From assembly GCF_014805625.2 (NCBI RefSeq), contig NW_023998416.1, forward strand, positions 33,878,752-33,942,751: DNA of 64,000 bases, in the 5' to 3' direction. Under the pieces are notes generated by a model, which ran no database searches, had not been told where the DNA came from, and was given only the letters and a program-made list of their open reading frames with translations. Of the stretch, positions 24,524 to 36,895 are shown piece by piece. Position 1 is the first letter of the stretch. Each line of letters starts with the position of its first letter. The translations under genes were made by a program, and so were the position numbers. The DNA is from Glossina fuscipes. Taxonomy: Eukaryota > Arthropoda > Insecta > Diptera > Glossinidae.

Positions 24524-24590
24524 ATGGAGGCAAAATTATTGGCAATTTCATTCCTCTCGATATTTTTAGCGATTTATGCTCAATCACTTG
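24524..24590 (+). CDS. Signal-peptide exon of an Ig-domain protein (coding exon 1)
   Basis: This exon encodes the N-terminus of a protein routed into the secretory pathway. The first 22 codons read MEAKLLAISFLSIFLAIYAQ and then Ser-Leu: a short charged start, a hydrophobic core at about residues 5-19 and a likely cleavage site after Ala19. The start was chosen because an in-frame TAA lies at 24494-24496, no other in-frame ATG comes between, and the context CAAAG-ATG-G is good for a fly. The exon stops at a strong donor (G|GTGAGTAC, GT at 24591) with one base of codon 23 left over (phase 1). Joined to the exon at 55943 it gives Ala23 and an open frame, and no closer exon of matching phase was recognised. 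The long gap to exon 2 is therefore inferred from phase and protein logic and is not proven. Confidence 0.85.
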
Positions 24591-24884
24591 GTGAGTACAT
24601 TTACAAAGATTCCTTTTTTCCTACATTTTTCATTTTACTGCTTTACTTAATATATATACATATAAAAATGGCTTAAATGAAATAACAAAAACAAAAGCGA
24701 TTTACTTAAGTTTTAGGCTTTACACTTATTTAACACAGTATAAAAAAAATCTTTCCTTTTTTAAATTTTGTTTTCAATATTTTATTAGTTTTTAATAATA
24801 TTTACGGTATTTCTTTATTATAAGTACACATTATTTATTCATTTTGCCATATCCACCATCGGAAATACATTAAGTTTGTCAAAT

Positions 24885-25265
24885 ATTTTCAACATGAAAC
24901 CGAGTGTCTTATAGAAGTCATCTGGGTGCCATCTGAGAAACATGGATATATCTCCGATACCGAATCACAGATTCTTCCAAGGGGCATATATTCTATGTGA
25001 ATACGAGGCTGTCTGCAGAATCCAAGCATTTCACGAACACTACATAACGCAGACGCTCCGAACCAGAAAAGGTGACGCGATTCATACGAACCCTAAAAAT
25101 AGAGGACTAGGGACACGGGCGGGTACAATAGATTTTTTAGGTCGCGCTATGGATTACCCATACAATAATAATAATAATAATAATAATGATAAGCCAGAAG
25201 AAGAGGAAATGGAAATAATTGTCCTAACGCCAGGAATAAGATTGTGTGCTTTTTTCCCAAATGAA
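24885..25265 (+). repeat. Unusual island ending in an AAT microsatellite, perhaps a LINE 3' end
   Basis: A 109-codon ORF (24942-25271) is less AT-biased than its surroundings (GGGACACGGGCGGGTACAAT) and is interrupted by (AAT)8 at 25166-25189. A unique stretch followed by (TAA)n is typical of I-type LINE ends, but here further sequence follows the array. No coding family is recognised. Confidence 0.25.
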
Positions 25266-26244
25266 AATTAAAAAGAATAACCTCTGGAAAATATAGAGAT
25301 AAGATAAGAACTACAAGTTTTGTGTCACTAGGAAAATTGCCTGCCTGTCTCTCTGTTGAAAATTACTTTCACCTGAAACTGCTGTAGACTGCTTTCATTT
25401 AAAATTTGCTTATTCCTAACTTCTTAGATGGGCTTTAGCAATCACCTAAAATGACCTGCAATTTACTCAAATTTATCAAAAGTTTAAAATTTTTCGTTTT
25501 AGTGTTCCATAGTTTCCATTACTTAGCTGCCAGAGTTCGTTGGGTTATCGAAATCGACTTAGGTTGGGCCGATTTAATCTAAGACCATGAGTCTTTTCAA
25601 AATGCTTACAGTGACTGAAAATACGCTATAGAAGATATGTAGATATGCACAATCAAATAACACTTATGGCTATAAAAGTGAGCTCGATATGGGTTGATGA
25701 GATTCCTGAGAAGGACTGAGAGACTGACAACGAAGTTAGTGCTCGCGTGGAGGTTATTTTGACCTTAGTTATGGTGAGCGCTTCAATCGATAAAGGCATT
25801 CACTAGATTGCGACCGCCATCTCTTTCTCTTCTCTCACCTCGTTTTGATCGTCACCGAGTTACAAGAAAAGTAGACATTCCGTGAGTGATTGGTCTACTG
25901 ACGGTCTAAGACCGTATGGGCTTAGGAACTACGTTTGCAAAACACAAAAAGTGAAAAAATTTATAAATATTCTTGTCATTACTTTAGTTTCTATAGCGCA
26001 GACTTGCATATACAACGTAGGGCCGTTTATAGTAAATACTAAACTAAATGTTACTTAAATTTATTTCCGAGTTAAAATGACATCCATTTCACGATGTTCA
26101 ATTGTACTCCACCTAATAATTCAATTTAACTTAAAAATCTCTTCTAGTTATCTACTAAGTGACAAAATAGCTCGTAAAAAGAATCACAACAAAAAAATAT
26201 GCTCCTTACGAAAGTAAAGATAAATTGAACAAGTGTTCTAAAAA

Positions 26245-26737
26245 TTAGGTCTAGTCATAAATAACTTCCGACGCAGGTAGGTGGAATCTATTGTTCGCAT
26301 TTACCCACTAAAAGTCACCGAAACAAACGAGTTTTTGTTTTCACTATACGGATGAGGATTCAGTTAGTCTTCCGCCAATGGTTTCATGTGGCGCATGTTA
26401 CGATCAAATGTTTTTCTTAACCTCTGAATGGAGAGTCAAAAAGTGCGCATGCACTAATGCTTTGGGCATTTACAGTGTAAGTAAGGCGCCAGACGAAAAA
26501 ATATGCAGTGTATACGTTGGAGAAATGATAACTGATCGGGCTGTTAGAAATTGGTTTGTAAAATTCCGTTCTGGGGATACGACCTCCCTTGTGACTTTGA
26601 CGGCAATGTTGGAGGTACAGCAAAAAGGTTGAGTACCTCGCAATCGACCGTCAAATTAATATAATTTTGTTACTCAATCAAAAAAAAAAAATTAAATGTC
26701 TTTTAAGAGAACGGAAGTTACTTATTGCTCAACCTAA
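26245..26737 (+). mobile_element. Short mariner element, internally deleted
   Basis: The ends form terminal inverted repeats of about 25 bp: TTAGGTCTAGTCATAAATAA at 26245 and, on the other strand, TTAGGTTGAGCAATAAGTAA from 26737, both continuing with CTTCC. TTAGGT ends are typical of mariner elements. Full-length mariners are about 1.3 kb, so this 493-bp copy is a deletion derivative. TA follows on the right, but the left flank reads AA, so the target-site duplication is damaged or the exact end is off by a base. Confidence 0.85.
26378..26632 (+). pseudogene. N-terminal fragment of mariner transposase
   Basis: The reading frame contains Ile-Cys-Ser-Val-Tyr, then Thr-Asp-Arg-Ala-Val-Arg-Asn-Trp-Phe-Val-Lys-Phe-Arg-Ser-Gly-Asp-Thr. 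This is the conserved end of the first helix-turn-helix of mariner transposases (usually W-F-x-+-F-+-x-G-D). The catalytic DDD part is absent because of the internal deletion, so it cannot be active. The mariner ends lie 130 bp to the left and 105 bp to the right. Confidence 0.8.
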
Positions 26738-27462
26738 TAATTAGCACTCTTGTGCAATTGGACGATTGCACAACAGATAAAAAGTCAATTACCATATGTG
26801 AAAAGCCAATCACAATAATCTGAGTAAACCATGGGTTATTGAGAAGCAAACAATTTATGTTCCAGTTAAGAGTGTCTGTTAAACAATCCGTTTATTAGTC
26901 AACTAAAAGCTTGTTTCAATAGATTGAAAACGAACCTTAATAGGATAAAAATAAAATTAACAGTCTTAACCGAAGACCGTTTAAGAAGAACGTAAGCGCA
27001 ATTAAAAACAACGCTTAGCGACTAATCAAAGTGAGTATAACGTTTTTACTTGGTCTCTATTTCTCATCTCCTTCGTTGCTTCGTTACACTCGTTACTTAT
27101 CCACCCACCCACTCGGTATATATATTTCTCGTCGTCGTTGCACTCAATTCTTTAAGTTTGCGTTTTACGAATCATATGCCGTTAGCGACTTAAATGTCAA
27201 ATAAGTTGACCTCCGCGTGGTGGCTATCAAAGATTCGTCCTTAGACGAATATATTTTGTTTTTCATTTTCTATTTAATTTAATTTAACATTTACTTCTTT
27301 ATTAAGGTGTTCTTTTTCTTCTGTTATATTAAAATATTAGTTTTTTCATTCTTTTGTAGGTTTTAATTTTTCACATTAGTTCCATTCGAATTCATTTCGT
27401 TTGAAGGTATATTTCCATTAAACCAAGAATGTGTACATTACTTATACATACCGATTTTTACA

Positions 27463-27985
27463 GTTCATCCCTTACACCACTTGCGGTGGAGTATATTACG
27501 TCTGTAAGGCGGCATACAATAGCCAAAATCATCTCAGATGAAGCTATCCTTCTCCATACTAAGCAATTTGGTCGTTTTTGTCTAGCGGTCGTCTGTCTGT
27601 CTCTCTGTTTGATGCCGCTTTACGTATTTGGTGTAGTAAAACATCAGGTGACAATTTTTAAAATACAACCCTATAGTAGTTTGATCCGAAGGCAAGGGCA
27701 GTTAAAAATGAGTCGCTCGGGACACTCACAAGGCCCTACTTCGGAATGTAAAGGCTTCCAATTTTTAGTAATTCTCGGCGAAAATCGATTCGAACATATT
27801 TTCTCAATCAATTAAACCATTTCTTGAACCTCCTCCCATACAAACCGCCATATAAAACTTAAGACATAAGTTTAAACTACATTGGTGGTCTTCTTATTAG
27901 GATTGCGGTGTAAGTATAGGGTATTTTGTAATGAAGATTAATGAAGAATGAATGTTTTAGGCAAAGTGGTGTAAGGTATATAGGC
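27463..27985 (+). repeat. Dispersed repeat R, copy 6 (plus, degenerate)
   Basis: CCCTTACACCACTTGCGGTGG at the start, a GTCGTCTGTCTGTCTCTCTG core, and AAAGTGGTGTAAGGTATATAG at the end. The middle is much changed and carries an insertion; the 128-codon ORF here is the repeat. Confidence 0.6.
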
Positions 27986-28174
27986 TTGCTCGGCTATAAC
28001 GTTATTTTTGTTTATCATTTTACGATTACTTTTTTTTATGATGTATTTTACTTTTTCAAACTTCGCAAAAAAACATTGTCATAATTTTATTTATTATGCT
28101 CCACTTGCACTTAACGTCTTGTCGTTTACGTACACCGACCGCACTTGTGTGACCTGTGTGTTATCGCCGTTTGT

Positions 28175-28230
28175 ATAAAAATGTGTACTTATGCATAGAC
28201 ATTTCTATGCATATATGTACACATTTTTAT
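28175..28230. other. Near-perfect hairpin with 24 paired bases
   Basis: ATAAAAATGTGTAC (28175-28188) pairs with GTACACATTTTTAT (28217-28230), and TATGCATAGA (28190-28199) pairs with TCTATGCATA (28204-28213). A 1/3-base internal loop separates the stems and the apical loop is four bases (CATT). No other inverted-repeat family here matches it. The size is at the lower limit for a microRNA precursor; a tiny foldback element is equally possible. Confidence 0.5.
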
Positions 28231-28821
28231 TGTTATGCATTCTTTAAGTATCTCTCGTGAATTTCTATTTTCGTTTGTTTGCATTCTTTCTACACACGCA
28301 CTGAACTACTAAGTCAACCAGAAAAATTGCTTAAACGAGTTTTCAAAAAACTAAACGTTCAACTGCTAAAGGATTAAACTAATAACACAATACAATAAGA
28401 TTAAGTAATGACTTAAAAAATGACATAAACGTTGGTATGTGTGTTAATAGAAACATTTGAATGAATAATTGTGAAGTTTGTTTATAAGTATTTTTGTGCT
28501 TAAGAAGGTCCCTAATCGAGGCGTTGTGCTATGGTCCTACGATAATATTTGTTTGTTTCTTACTCACCTAAAGCTCTTCGATGTACGGGTAAACGTGATA
28601 TTAATATCACAAGTTGCCTTTACCAGGTAACTGGTATTATGAGAAAGACTTAACGCTTGCGACTAAAACAAGACAAATATTTTCATTATCGTTATCGCAA
28701 TCTTAACTCTTGCTACATTATTTTGATAGGTTTCTTGTATGTAATTCGTGTGGATAGACCATTCAAAATTAATTCTTGATTTCATTTATGAAAAATAAAC
28801 ACAATTAGCATACAGTTTTAA

Positions 28822-29165
28822 GCCCTACACCATTTGTGGTAGAGAGGAACATTAAGTTTATTCGGGTGTAAGCAATATGAAGAAGGACTTGAAATGGACT
28901 TACCGTTTGTTGTACCCAGCTAAGCTTGTCTGTCCGTCTGTCCATTGTGTTTTCCTGCGCTCAATCCACAGATCGTCATTTTTTAGCTGTTCTAATGACA
29001 TTTAGTACCTCGACCTGTTTTGACCGAAGACGAATGTTGTTGCAAATGGTTTGGATCGGACTATTTTTTCGATTACTTCTCCTATAACACCTTGTAAGTA
29101 AGTAATATATTGCGAGTAACTGTATTCAGCCAAAAGGTGTAGGGTGTGTAGTGACGTGCCCTATC
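28822..29165 (+). repeat. Dispersed repeat R, copy 7 (plus)
   Basis: CCCTACACCATTTGTGGTAG, AGAAGGACTTGAAATGG, CTTGTCTGTCCGTCTGTCC, and the end AAAGGTGTAGGGTGTGTAG. Confidence 0.85.
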
Positions 29166-29169
29166 CCAT

Positions 29170-30510
29170 CGTAGTAGTTTTAGTTATTTTAAACAAAATT
29201 CTCTACAGATGGTTATGTTGCATCAACTCAATATGCAATTACTTCTTGAATCTACAATTCGCCGCACTGTTTGGCAAGAGAGTGTCTTGGATGGTCAAAA
29301 AGTATGTAAATTCGATTTAGTTCATATTCGTATTTCCTCCTATCTATGCTTTAAACTAGACAACATACGTTATATTGTACATACGTGGGCAATCTTATGC
29401 CCATTTTTATAAAACGTCTTCTTTGCAATTTGTTGTTTATTAAGGATTCGTTCAAAATCGTAAATATTGCCTTTTATTTCCTTTCTAAATAAAGTCGGTA
29501 TTCGATTAGAAAGTAATACCATAAACGTTTCTCACTATTTGCTTTCTAGTATGCGATAACAAACTCAAAGGGAACTGTTCTTCATTCAGCGAGTAAGACA
29601 GAGTAAGCATTCGTGAAAGTAATAATAAATGCGATACCTTCCCCTAAACCCTCTTAAACATGCATATATGTAACCAACTACTTCGGCAAAAATGGTTACT
29701 GACGATGTAGCAATTGATGTATAGTAACTACTCCTACACCTCCAGCCGTAATGTATAGTTTTCGTTATTAAAGTTGCCTTACTCTCTCCCTCTCTCCTTC
29801 TCTCCATATCTTGTTATTTATTCCCTTGACATTTTCTCATTTGTAATGCATACCGTGATATATAAATTTTCTTAGGAAAAAAACTCTGAGAGACGGGTAA
29901 CAAATGTAAACAGATTGATTTTTGTTTCGTTGCAAACGTCTGCAGTGTTCATCTCTACTCTCTGATTAAGATTCTTAGTTTTTATAACAGAAAAATGTGT
30001 ATCGTTTAATCTAAATGAATTTGTGTGTAAATTTATAATCCTTTATATATGTTAACACATAAAAAAAAAAAAAAAAATTCTATAAAAGTAAATGCTCTAA
30101 ATACAAAACGCATTGAATGCTTTCACACAATCGTGCAGGAAAATAGCACTGGAGCTTCGCAGAGATTTAGAAATTTTATAAATTTCCGCTTTCGAACGGG
30201 AAAGCATGCGTTCCTTGCGCGATAGAAAGTGATTCTATTCACTTTTTAATAGCAGGTATGACGCCCAGAAGCAAGTATGTCCTGCACCACGTGAACAATA
30301 TATTTATGTATGTTTTATGGATGAGCGTGCAATTCTCAGTTAATTAAATTCGTTCGGATATTATTTATTGTACAGAGCAGATATAAGTTGCAAAATCGGC
30401 TTGAACACAGGGACAGTCACGAGCAGTCAAGAAAATAGATCTGAAAAACTCACTACGTCGTTAAGAAAATATTAATGTAAGTAGTAGGCATTTAACTTAT
30501 TAGTTGCTGT
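29170..30510. other. Intronic, nothing recognised
   Basis: Short ORFs at 29209-29412 and 29586-29807 have no motif. A-run at 30063-30076. Confidence 0.5.
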
Positions 30511-30512
30511 TT

Positions 30513-30802
30513 ATATCCGGCACCATTTGTGATACAAAGGTGTATTAAATTTGTGGGAATGTGTGCAATACCCAGGAGAACTCGCGAGAGGTCCACCTAC
30601 TATTATGCCGATCGATTTAGTAGAATCGTTTTCTGCCTAGATCTAAGCCCGTCTGTCCGCCCTGTGTTATTGTATCCAACGTGCAGGCCGTCATTTTTTA
30701 GAAATTGATGGAACATTTGCGGCCACTTCCCACATAATGTCTGATATTATTCGCAGCGGTGCAGGGCATTTTGCGGTGAGCCGTGTCCCACTATAGTGTT
30801 GT
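30513..30802 (+). repeat. Dispersed repeat R, copy 8 (plus)
   Basis: GGCACCATTTGTGATAC, GTGTGCAATACCCAGGAG, TATGCCGATCGATTTAG, CCCGTCTGTCCGCCC, and the end GGTGAGCCGTGTCCCACTAT. Confidence 0.8.
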
Positions 30803-31629
30803 GATGATCGAGAAAAAAAAAATCAAAACTCTCGCGTTCAGCTTTCACTCAGCGGTTCTTATGATACTTCCCTCTATTGGATAGATAATAGAAATCATTT
30901 CTATTAGAAGCGCGCAACTGGCAAGGTATTGCTAATTTAATGCTCATAGCTGTCCTTACATTTTCTATAGCTAATCTACCTGGTGCTTTTAATTTCTCTA
31001 GTAATTTCAGAATACGCACAGACATAGTAACGGTTATTTTTACGCATGTTCGAGAGCGAGTAAAATAGCCAGCCTTGCACACGAGTGCAAGTGTAGATTT
31101 TTCTCTTTTTAATGTTGCTGTTGGCTGTAAGTTTATTTACTTCAAATACGTTCATACCCGTTCGAAGACTTGTATATCGGTTCAGGTAGATAACAAGAAT
31201 TTTTTCTAGCCTTCAGTGGCCCAGTTTGGTTTTTTCTTATCGCAATTGCGTTCAATTTATCGATTTAACCAACGTACTTATTATTCACTGACCGCCGCTA
31301 CCTTTAAGATGTAACAGAGCTGAGGGAATAACAACCATATATGGACACTGTTAGTCACATTCTGGTGTTATAGGTCACTAGTCATAAGAGTTTGTGACAC
31401 CCCTTTCTTATATTAGTTTGCTTAACCCTGCATCAGGTTTGCAGCCTTATTCTGAGCAACATAACTGCGAAATCATTGAAAATGTATAACTGTCACAAGC
31501 ACATGTCAAATTCTTTTTGTGAGCTTTTGTGAGTTTTTAAGTGGTTTCCAATCATAAATGGGCCGACTTCAAAAAACATCACATATCCGTGCTGTGCTCT
31601 TGACTTGAGATAGATTCACTTTTTATTAC

Positions 31630-31842
31630 ACTTATCAACTTAAGCTTATCTGTCCGTCTCCAGGACGTAAATTTTTGGTTATTTTGGAAATGTGCAGTAC
31701 ATTAAAGTGTTTTGGGTCAGCGATAAACGCTATTGAAAAGGTTCACAACCATTTTTTCGACCACCTCTTGAAAAGTTCTGATATGAATGACTGCATAGTG
31801 GTGTAGGGTATTTAATGGTAGGCTCTGGCTCGCTACTAAGAG
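31630..31842 (+). repeat. Dispersed repeat R, copy 9 (plus, 3' part)
   Basis: CTTATCTGTCCGTCTCC, CATTTTTTCGACCACCTC, then AGTGGTGTAGGGTATTTAAT, the clearest intact 3' inverted end in the window. Confidence 0.85.
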
Positions 31843-33659
31843 AGAAAAGAAAATTTATGAAAGACAAGCGTATGAAATAACGGAAGAGAAAATGATTGCA
31901 AGGTTTCCATGTGACTTCGTAGTAAATAAGTAATAAAATATAAAAAACTTATTTCATTGTTATTTCCTTATTTGTTAATAAAATAATAAAGAGAACGTTC
32001 TATTCCTTCTACTTGGAAGATTGGCTCTCCACGTAATTTTTCAGATTAGATTTGGGGACCTTCCTATTGAATTTTATGAAGGGTTTAGGAACACAGGAAA
32101 ATGAAAAAAACTTCTTTGCTTTTTGGAATTCGTGTAACAATTATTTTTGCGTTCTAGAAAATTCCATTCTTTATATGAATTTATTATACTTTTTGGCCCA
32201 CGGATCATATTAGAAGGACGCGGTAAAAATTACTTGATTCCAGCGAGTCAATCATCAGTTACCAGAGTTATAAGTTGCACTTGCAGTTTAATTGCTGAAG
32301 ACTGCGGCTTAAAGAAAAAAAGGTATATTTTTTTCCCAAAATTTTATATAAATCATACAATCAGATTACCTCTCTGTACTCATGTACGCTGCAACTGGTA
32401 AACTAATGTTCGAAATGTCACGAAATTTTGACACATTTTGTCTGAAAGTTGGCAATACCTCGAAATCGTATTGATTTGTCAGTAGTCATAATAAATCTGT
32501 ATGTCATCTTATGAAGACATGAGTAAAACGAGTAATATGTCGGTTGCTTCTATTATTTCTTTCCATTTGTGGGCATTTCTGATAGTTCCAGCAACACTGC
32601 TTCCTCCTATGAATTTCTTGGACTTGCCTTACATTTACACCAATCACTGAAGAGTGAGGAGTTTTAAAGGTTTAGTTTCTCTTGCATCCTCTTGGATTTA
32701 AACACCTATGCGCTTACGTGTTCGTGCGAGAGAATGGTTTCTAATATTCTATTAATTCTGTTATCTCAAAATACGTATACGTATACGTATATTGCTGTAT
32801 CAATATTCGAAGTTTTTTTCCTGGGGTTTTTTCGTACCAAAAATCCCCCTCCAATGCATCGGAAAATGTATTCGTTTTTGTGTTAATTAAAAGTCACGTG
32901 TTTTTTTTTCTTTTGCTAATGTTGCTTATTGCCAACATATGCTTCAAGTGCGTTTGCATTCGTCTACATGTATATCGCATATTAATGCCGTTCAATATCA
33001 ATAAAATTTTAATTGGAAAGACATCACCGGAAAGCGAAAATCATTCGTAAGACTGTTGAATGTGCAGTGCAATGTAGATCTTTTAATGTAAATGAGACGT
33101 ATTAAACATGTAGCCAGAATTCCCTATTCGAAAATTCCGCTAAAAGTTTTTTTTTTTTTTTTTTTCTTGACTTCCAGGACTCTGTAGGAATGCAAATAGG
33201 AATAATGACTATATTTACTATATAAGCAAGATTTTAACGTTTTTCGATTTATTTTCGGCTTGTGCAAAATGTAATTGCACCTATTATTAGCTTGCGGATA
33301 CCAAGAGAGAACAAACATTCACTTATTTATATTTCATTTTACGTATCCTATGTTGTTTGTATGTTTCAAATTTCATTTTTCCTAAATAATAAGAAACTAA
33401 AACTATATATGTATATATAATGCGACTTGGTTCTACGTGGTTTTCGCCAATATTAATCCGATTTTTGAACTTGATATAGAGACTTTATTAGAGAACAGTT
33501 TAACGACCAATTTGCAGCTCGAAAGCTATATAACCTTGGCGTCTGAAATAATAGTGACCTAGTGCTTCCCGAGACCGTTTTTGACGAATTTCGAACTTAA
33601 AGGTAGTAACAGGAAAAAATATATCTATTAGACAGAGGGTTAATACCGTAATTCCAATT

Positions 33660-33760
33660 TCAACAGAGGAGTAGATGTCAGAGAGCCTAAATGCAGACGT
33701 GAGTGAGTAGGTTCCGCTATTCAGGCTGATCAAATGTTTATGTTGCCTCGCCCACGAATG
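33660..33760 (-). repeat. INE-1-like core fragment
   Basis: GTTCCGCTATTCAGGCTGAT and ATGTTTATG match the order of the Drosophila INE-1 core on its reverse strand (CTCCGCTATTGACGCTGATC), and also 42860-42925. Confidence 0.45.
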
Positions 33761-33889
33761 CTAATCTACTGGTAAAAAGATGGTTTAACGAGCTGACTAA
33801 TACGTACGTCGAATGGACTGATTGCGGCTACGCACACCGGATGCTGAATTTGTTCTTTGCAATGCTAAGATTTAGATTTTTAGCTAATT

Positions 33890-34082
33890 TGTATACTTGT
33901 CTGTCCGTTTTGTTTTCTTGTGTTCATTTGGTATACCGAAATACATTGGCCCAATCCATCCAATAATTTAGGTTCGACCACGTTTTTGACCACTTCTCTT
34001 ACGACTTCTTGTTTTGAAAATATGAACACCTGTAGAGTGGTGTCGCATGTTTATTGGCAAGCCGTATCCAACTATACCGTTT
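33890..34082 (+). repeat. Dispersed repeat R, copy 10 (plus, partial)
   Basis: ACTTGTCTGTCCGTTTTG, CGACCACGTTTTTGACCAC, AGAGTGGTGTCGCATG, and CGTATCCAACTATACCG at the end. Confidence 0.7.
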
Positions 34083-35104
34083 TTACTTGGTCGAACCACA
34101 AATTTCTTTCGAAATATTTTTCTCCTCATAAAAATATTTAAACAAAAATTTTAAAAGAACTTGGGAAACTTTAAAAAATGTCATGTGGCAAACAGGCGGG
34201 TTAAGATTTCATATTGTAAGATAACAGCGACGATAAAAGAATAACTTCGTCTTGAATTAAATAAAAGGACGTTAGCTTGCTTAAAAAGAATAAAAGAATT
34301 GAAAACAAAATAGGCAAAGTTCTTACTTACTTGACCTTAAAGTAAAAATTTCCTTTAACGAAAACGAGCGCTCTCTGATCATTTTAAAATGTCAGCAAAA
34401 TTGACGAAAAACGCGTGACGAGACTCAAAAAATACGATTTTTACGTTGTGCATTATACTTCCTTACGAAGAGTTGGGCAGATGACGACTTGATCTCATGA
34501 TTTTTTTAATCAATTCACTAACTCTTCTGCTATTAAAAATTCATGAAAACGCACAAAAGTTCACGGAAAGAAGACCGCACAAGACCCGTTGCAGTATCAG
34601 TTACTTTAACAAACTCGAAAACAAAAAGTTAACTGAACGAAAGGAGGAATCATATATAGAGTAAGCTGGTGGTTTTAAAACTCAGAACAAAAGGTTCATT
34701 TTTTTTTTTTACCAAATACATGATAAGACCACCATTGAAGTCCCATACAACTCACAGATCTAACAGTTAACCTCACCTCAAGTATCAAATATCATTAGAA
34801 TAAAAAAATATATTATCTGCAAAAAAGATAATTAAAAATTGCAATGATTTCTGCCTGATTACGAACGAAGTTATAAATACGATAGGCTAATAATACGATT
34901 AAAGAGAAAAGCAAGTAGAACGAACCATTAAATATATTACATGGCTTCGTTACATATAGTTCTTTATTAATTCTGGCATGTGTCTACGCAAAAGTATGCT
35001 TTTCGCGGCTGCCGTTACACTCGGTAAGGGCCGTGGTATAGTTAATTCCATTGTGAAAATAATAATATCGAGCAATTTATTAAAAAACAAATCTTTTTGT
35101 CATA

Positions 35105-35370
35105 CGACATATGATATTTTATGAGAATCGTTATAGGGGATGGCCTACAAGGAGTTTATTGCAGTTAATTTTTGTGTTAAGCCGCATTTCCCGACCAATT
35201 CTCAAAGCGGAATATGAAAAAACAAATGGTTTAGGCATGCAAGGGCTTAATTTTTTTATAGAAGGGCGTTGAAAACATCGGCCCGTTCGATTCAAATTTT
35301 ACATATGCTGAATGTTACTAGTCAACGATTTTTGTGAAGAAATGTTGAAAATAGCAACTGGAAGGACTTT
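35105..35370 (-). repeat. Module A, copy 3 (diverged)
   Basis: Matches the other A copies at AAAACATCGGCCC-TTCGATTC, TACTAGTCAACGATTTTTGT and GAAGAAATGTTGAAAAT. It joins the R copy to its right. Confidence 0.5.
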
Positions 35371-35655
35371 TCAGAATAAGGCGTTATACGGCAAGTGCTC
35401 GTAAAAACGATCCGATACAACGCATTCCTAATGGAAATCATCCTTATCAAATTACTTCAAAATATCTCAAAATTGCAAGGCAAACTTTGGACAAGTAATA
35501 CATGGACTGCTGTAGGATGAAATAATGAAGAGATTTAAGGCTTAATTCGCCTGAGAAAATGGTAATAAAAATAAATGGTGGATCTGCCTTAAGCTCCTCT
35601 CAATCTGCACAACACTTGCATACGCCATACTACAAGTGATGTAGGGTATACCAAT
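35370..35655 (-). repeat. Dispersed repeat R, copy 11 (minus)
   Basis: AACGATCCGATACAACGCAT, TACTTCAAAATATCTCAAAA, a degraded core, and the end ACAAGTGATGTAGGGTATAC. Confidence 0.75.
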
Positions 35656-35935
35656 AAAATTTTAATGTCCAACGTTTTATATTTTTTGTTTTGTGGTCAT
35701 GTTTTTAAGGTTTTTCCTTTTCATTGTTTTTGTAGCTTTTAAAAAGGGAGGAGTTCGTTTTTTTATTGACAAATGCGCGCATTGAATGTCAATGTAGTTT
35801 GGGTTTGTTAAGTTGGTACGCTTGCCATTAACATTTGATAGAATTTAAATGTCAGCCGATTTATTGAATTATAAATAAGAGCGCATTTTATGGTTTAGCT
35901 TTCCAACCAGCCATTGAGTAATGGCGTCTTTTGAC

Positions 35936-36310
35936 TTAAAGGAAAACAATCATTACATCATTACAGTTACGCTGAAAAAATGACGAGCGTTGTTTTTCGG
36001 CATATTGCAGGCAAAACTCACTTTTTACGAAGACATAGGTGCGATAAAACCGGGTGCTTAGACAGCATTCTTTACTGTTAGCTTGGCGCTCTCGAGAGAA
36101 GTGCTTCCTGACAACATCACGATATTCAAAGATAATATTCAACATGACGTTGACTTTTCTCTTTCCATGACAAGGTTTTTCTATCACTTTTTCACCGACT
36201 TGTAAATCTTTGATTTTACTATGGTTAGACCTCCACACTTTTAATGCATAAAAGATAGCGTTTAATATAATTTTTTTGAAAAAATTTTGAAAAACTTTAA
36301 AAATTTCCAA
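35936..36310 (-). pseudogene. Probable Tc1/mariner transposase catalytic-domain remnant
   Basis: A 124-codon open frame on the minus strand contains Lys-Val-Asn-Val-Met-Leu-Asn-Ile-Ile-Phe-Glu-Tyr-Arg-Asp-Val-Val at residues 52-67, then a phenylalanine and Gln-Ala-Asn-Ser near residues 71-79. Mariner transposases have K-V-x-L-x-x-x-x-D-x-+-G-V-V followed by a Q-T-x-N-S/K segment at this spacing. The first catalytic Asp is replaced by Glu62, and the second catalytic region is weak (Phe-Gln-Arg-Asn-Cys-Asn-Asp). It is therefore an old, inactive copy if the assignment holds. No terminal repeats were found. Confidence 0.4.
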
Positions 36311-36647
36311 AATTTTTTATTTTGTAAACTAACACACCGAATAACAAACAACAGGCCGACCGTTTAATAACCTACACAACATTGTCTAACACAATTCTTA
36401 TCTTCATTATAGAAGACAAAAATTGTATCTTGTTTTTATATAAAGACATATTTTTCATGTGCGTATTTATAGAGAAGTGGGCCCAAAACGCAACCTAATG
36501 TGGTTGTGGAGTTTAATCCTTACATAAAGCAGGATTTTGTAGAGTCAATTTTTGTATGAAATTATTATAATATTATGGGTCAATTTCATCACATATTAAA
36601 ACTTAGATTCTTCTGCTCTGCAAAGAATCGATTTTTTTTAAAAAACC

Positions 36648-36895
36648 TTATTAGGGTAGGATCCAAAAAACACGCCGAGATAGGCCAAATTTGGTACAAT
36701 TAATTTTTTTATGTTAAATTACTATTACGATACAATTTTCACTGTGAAAATTTATGTCTTACGTACTTCAGTTTTTGTGATATGAGAGGGAGTTCGAAAA
36801 ATTGCCACAGCCCGCCCAAACGTTTCATACCAATATAGAACTCCAAAACACTATTATCTAGCCGCTTTTGCCGAGAAATTTTCAAAGTCACTCCC
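36648..36895 (-). repeat. Module A, copy 2
   Basis: TTATTAGGGTAGGATCC, GGCCAAATTTGGTACAATTA, GTACTTCAGTTTTTGTG, then CTAGCCGCTTTTGCCGAGA. It continues without break into the R copy at 36890. Confidence 0.75.

Noticed and set aside
27429..27815. 128-codon plus ORF
   Set aside because: Lies inside a degenerate copy of dispersed repeat R.
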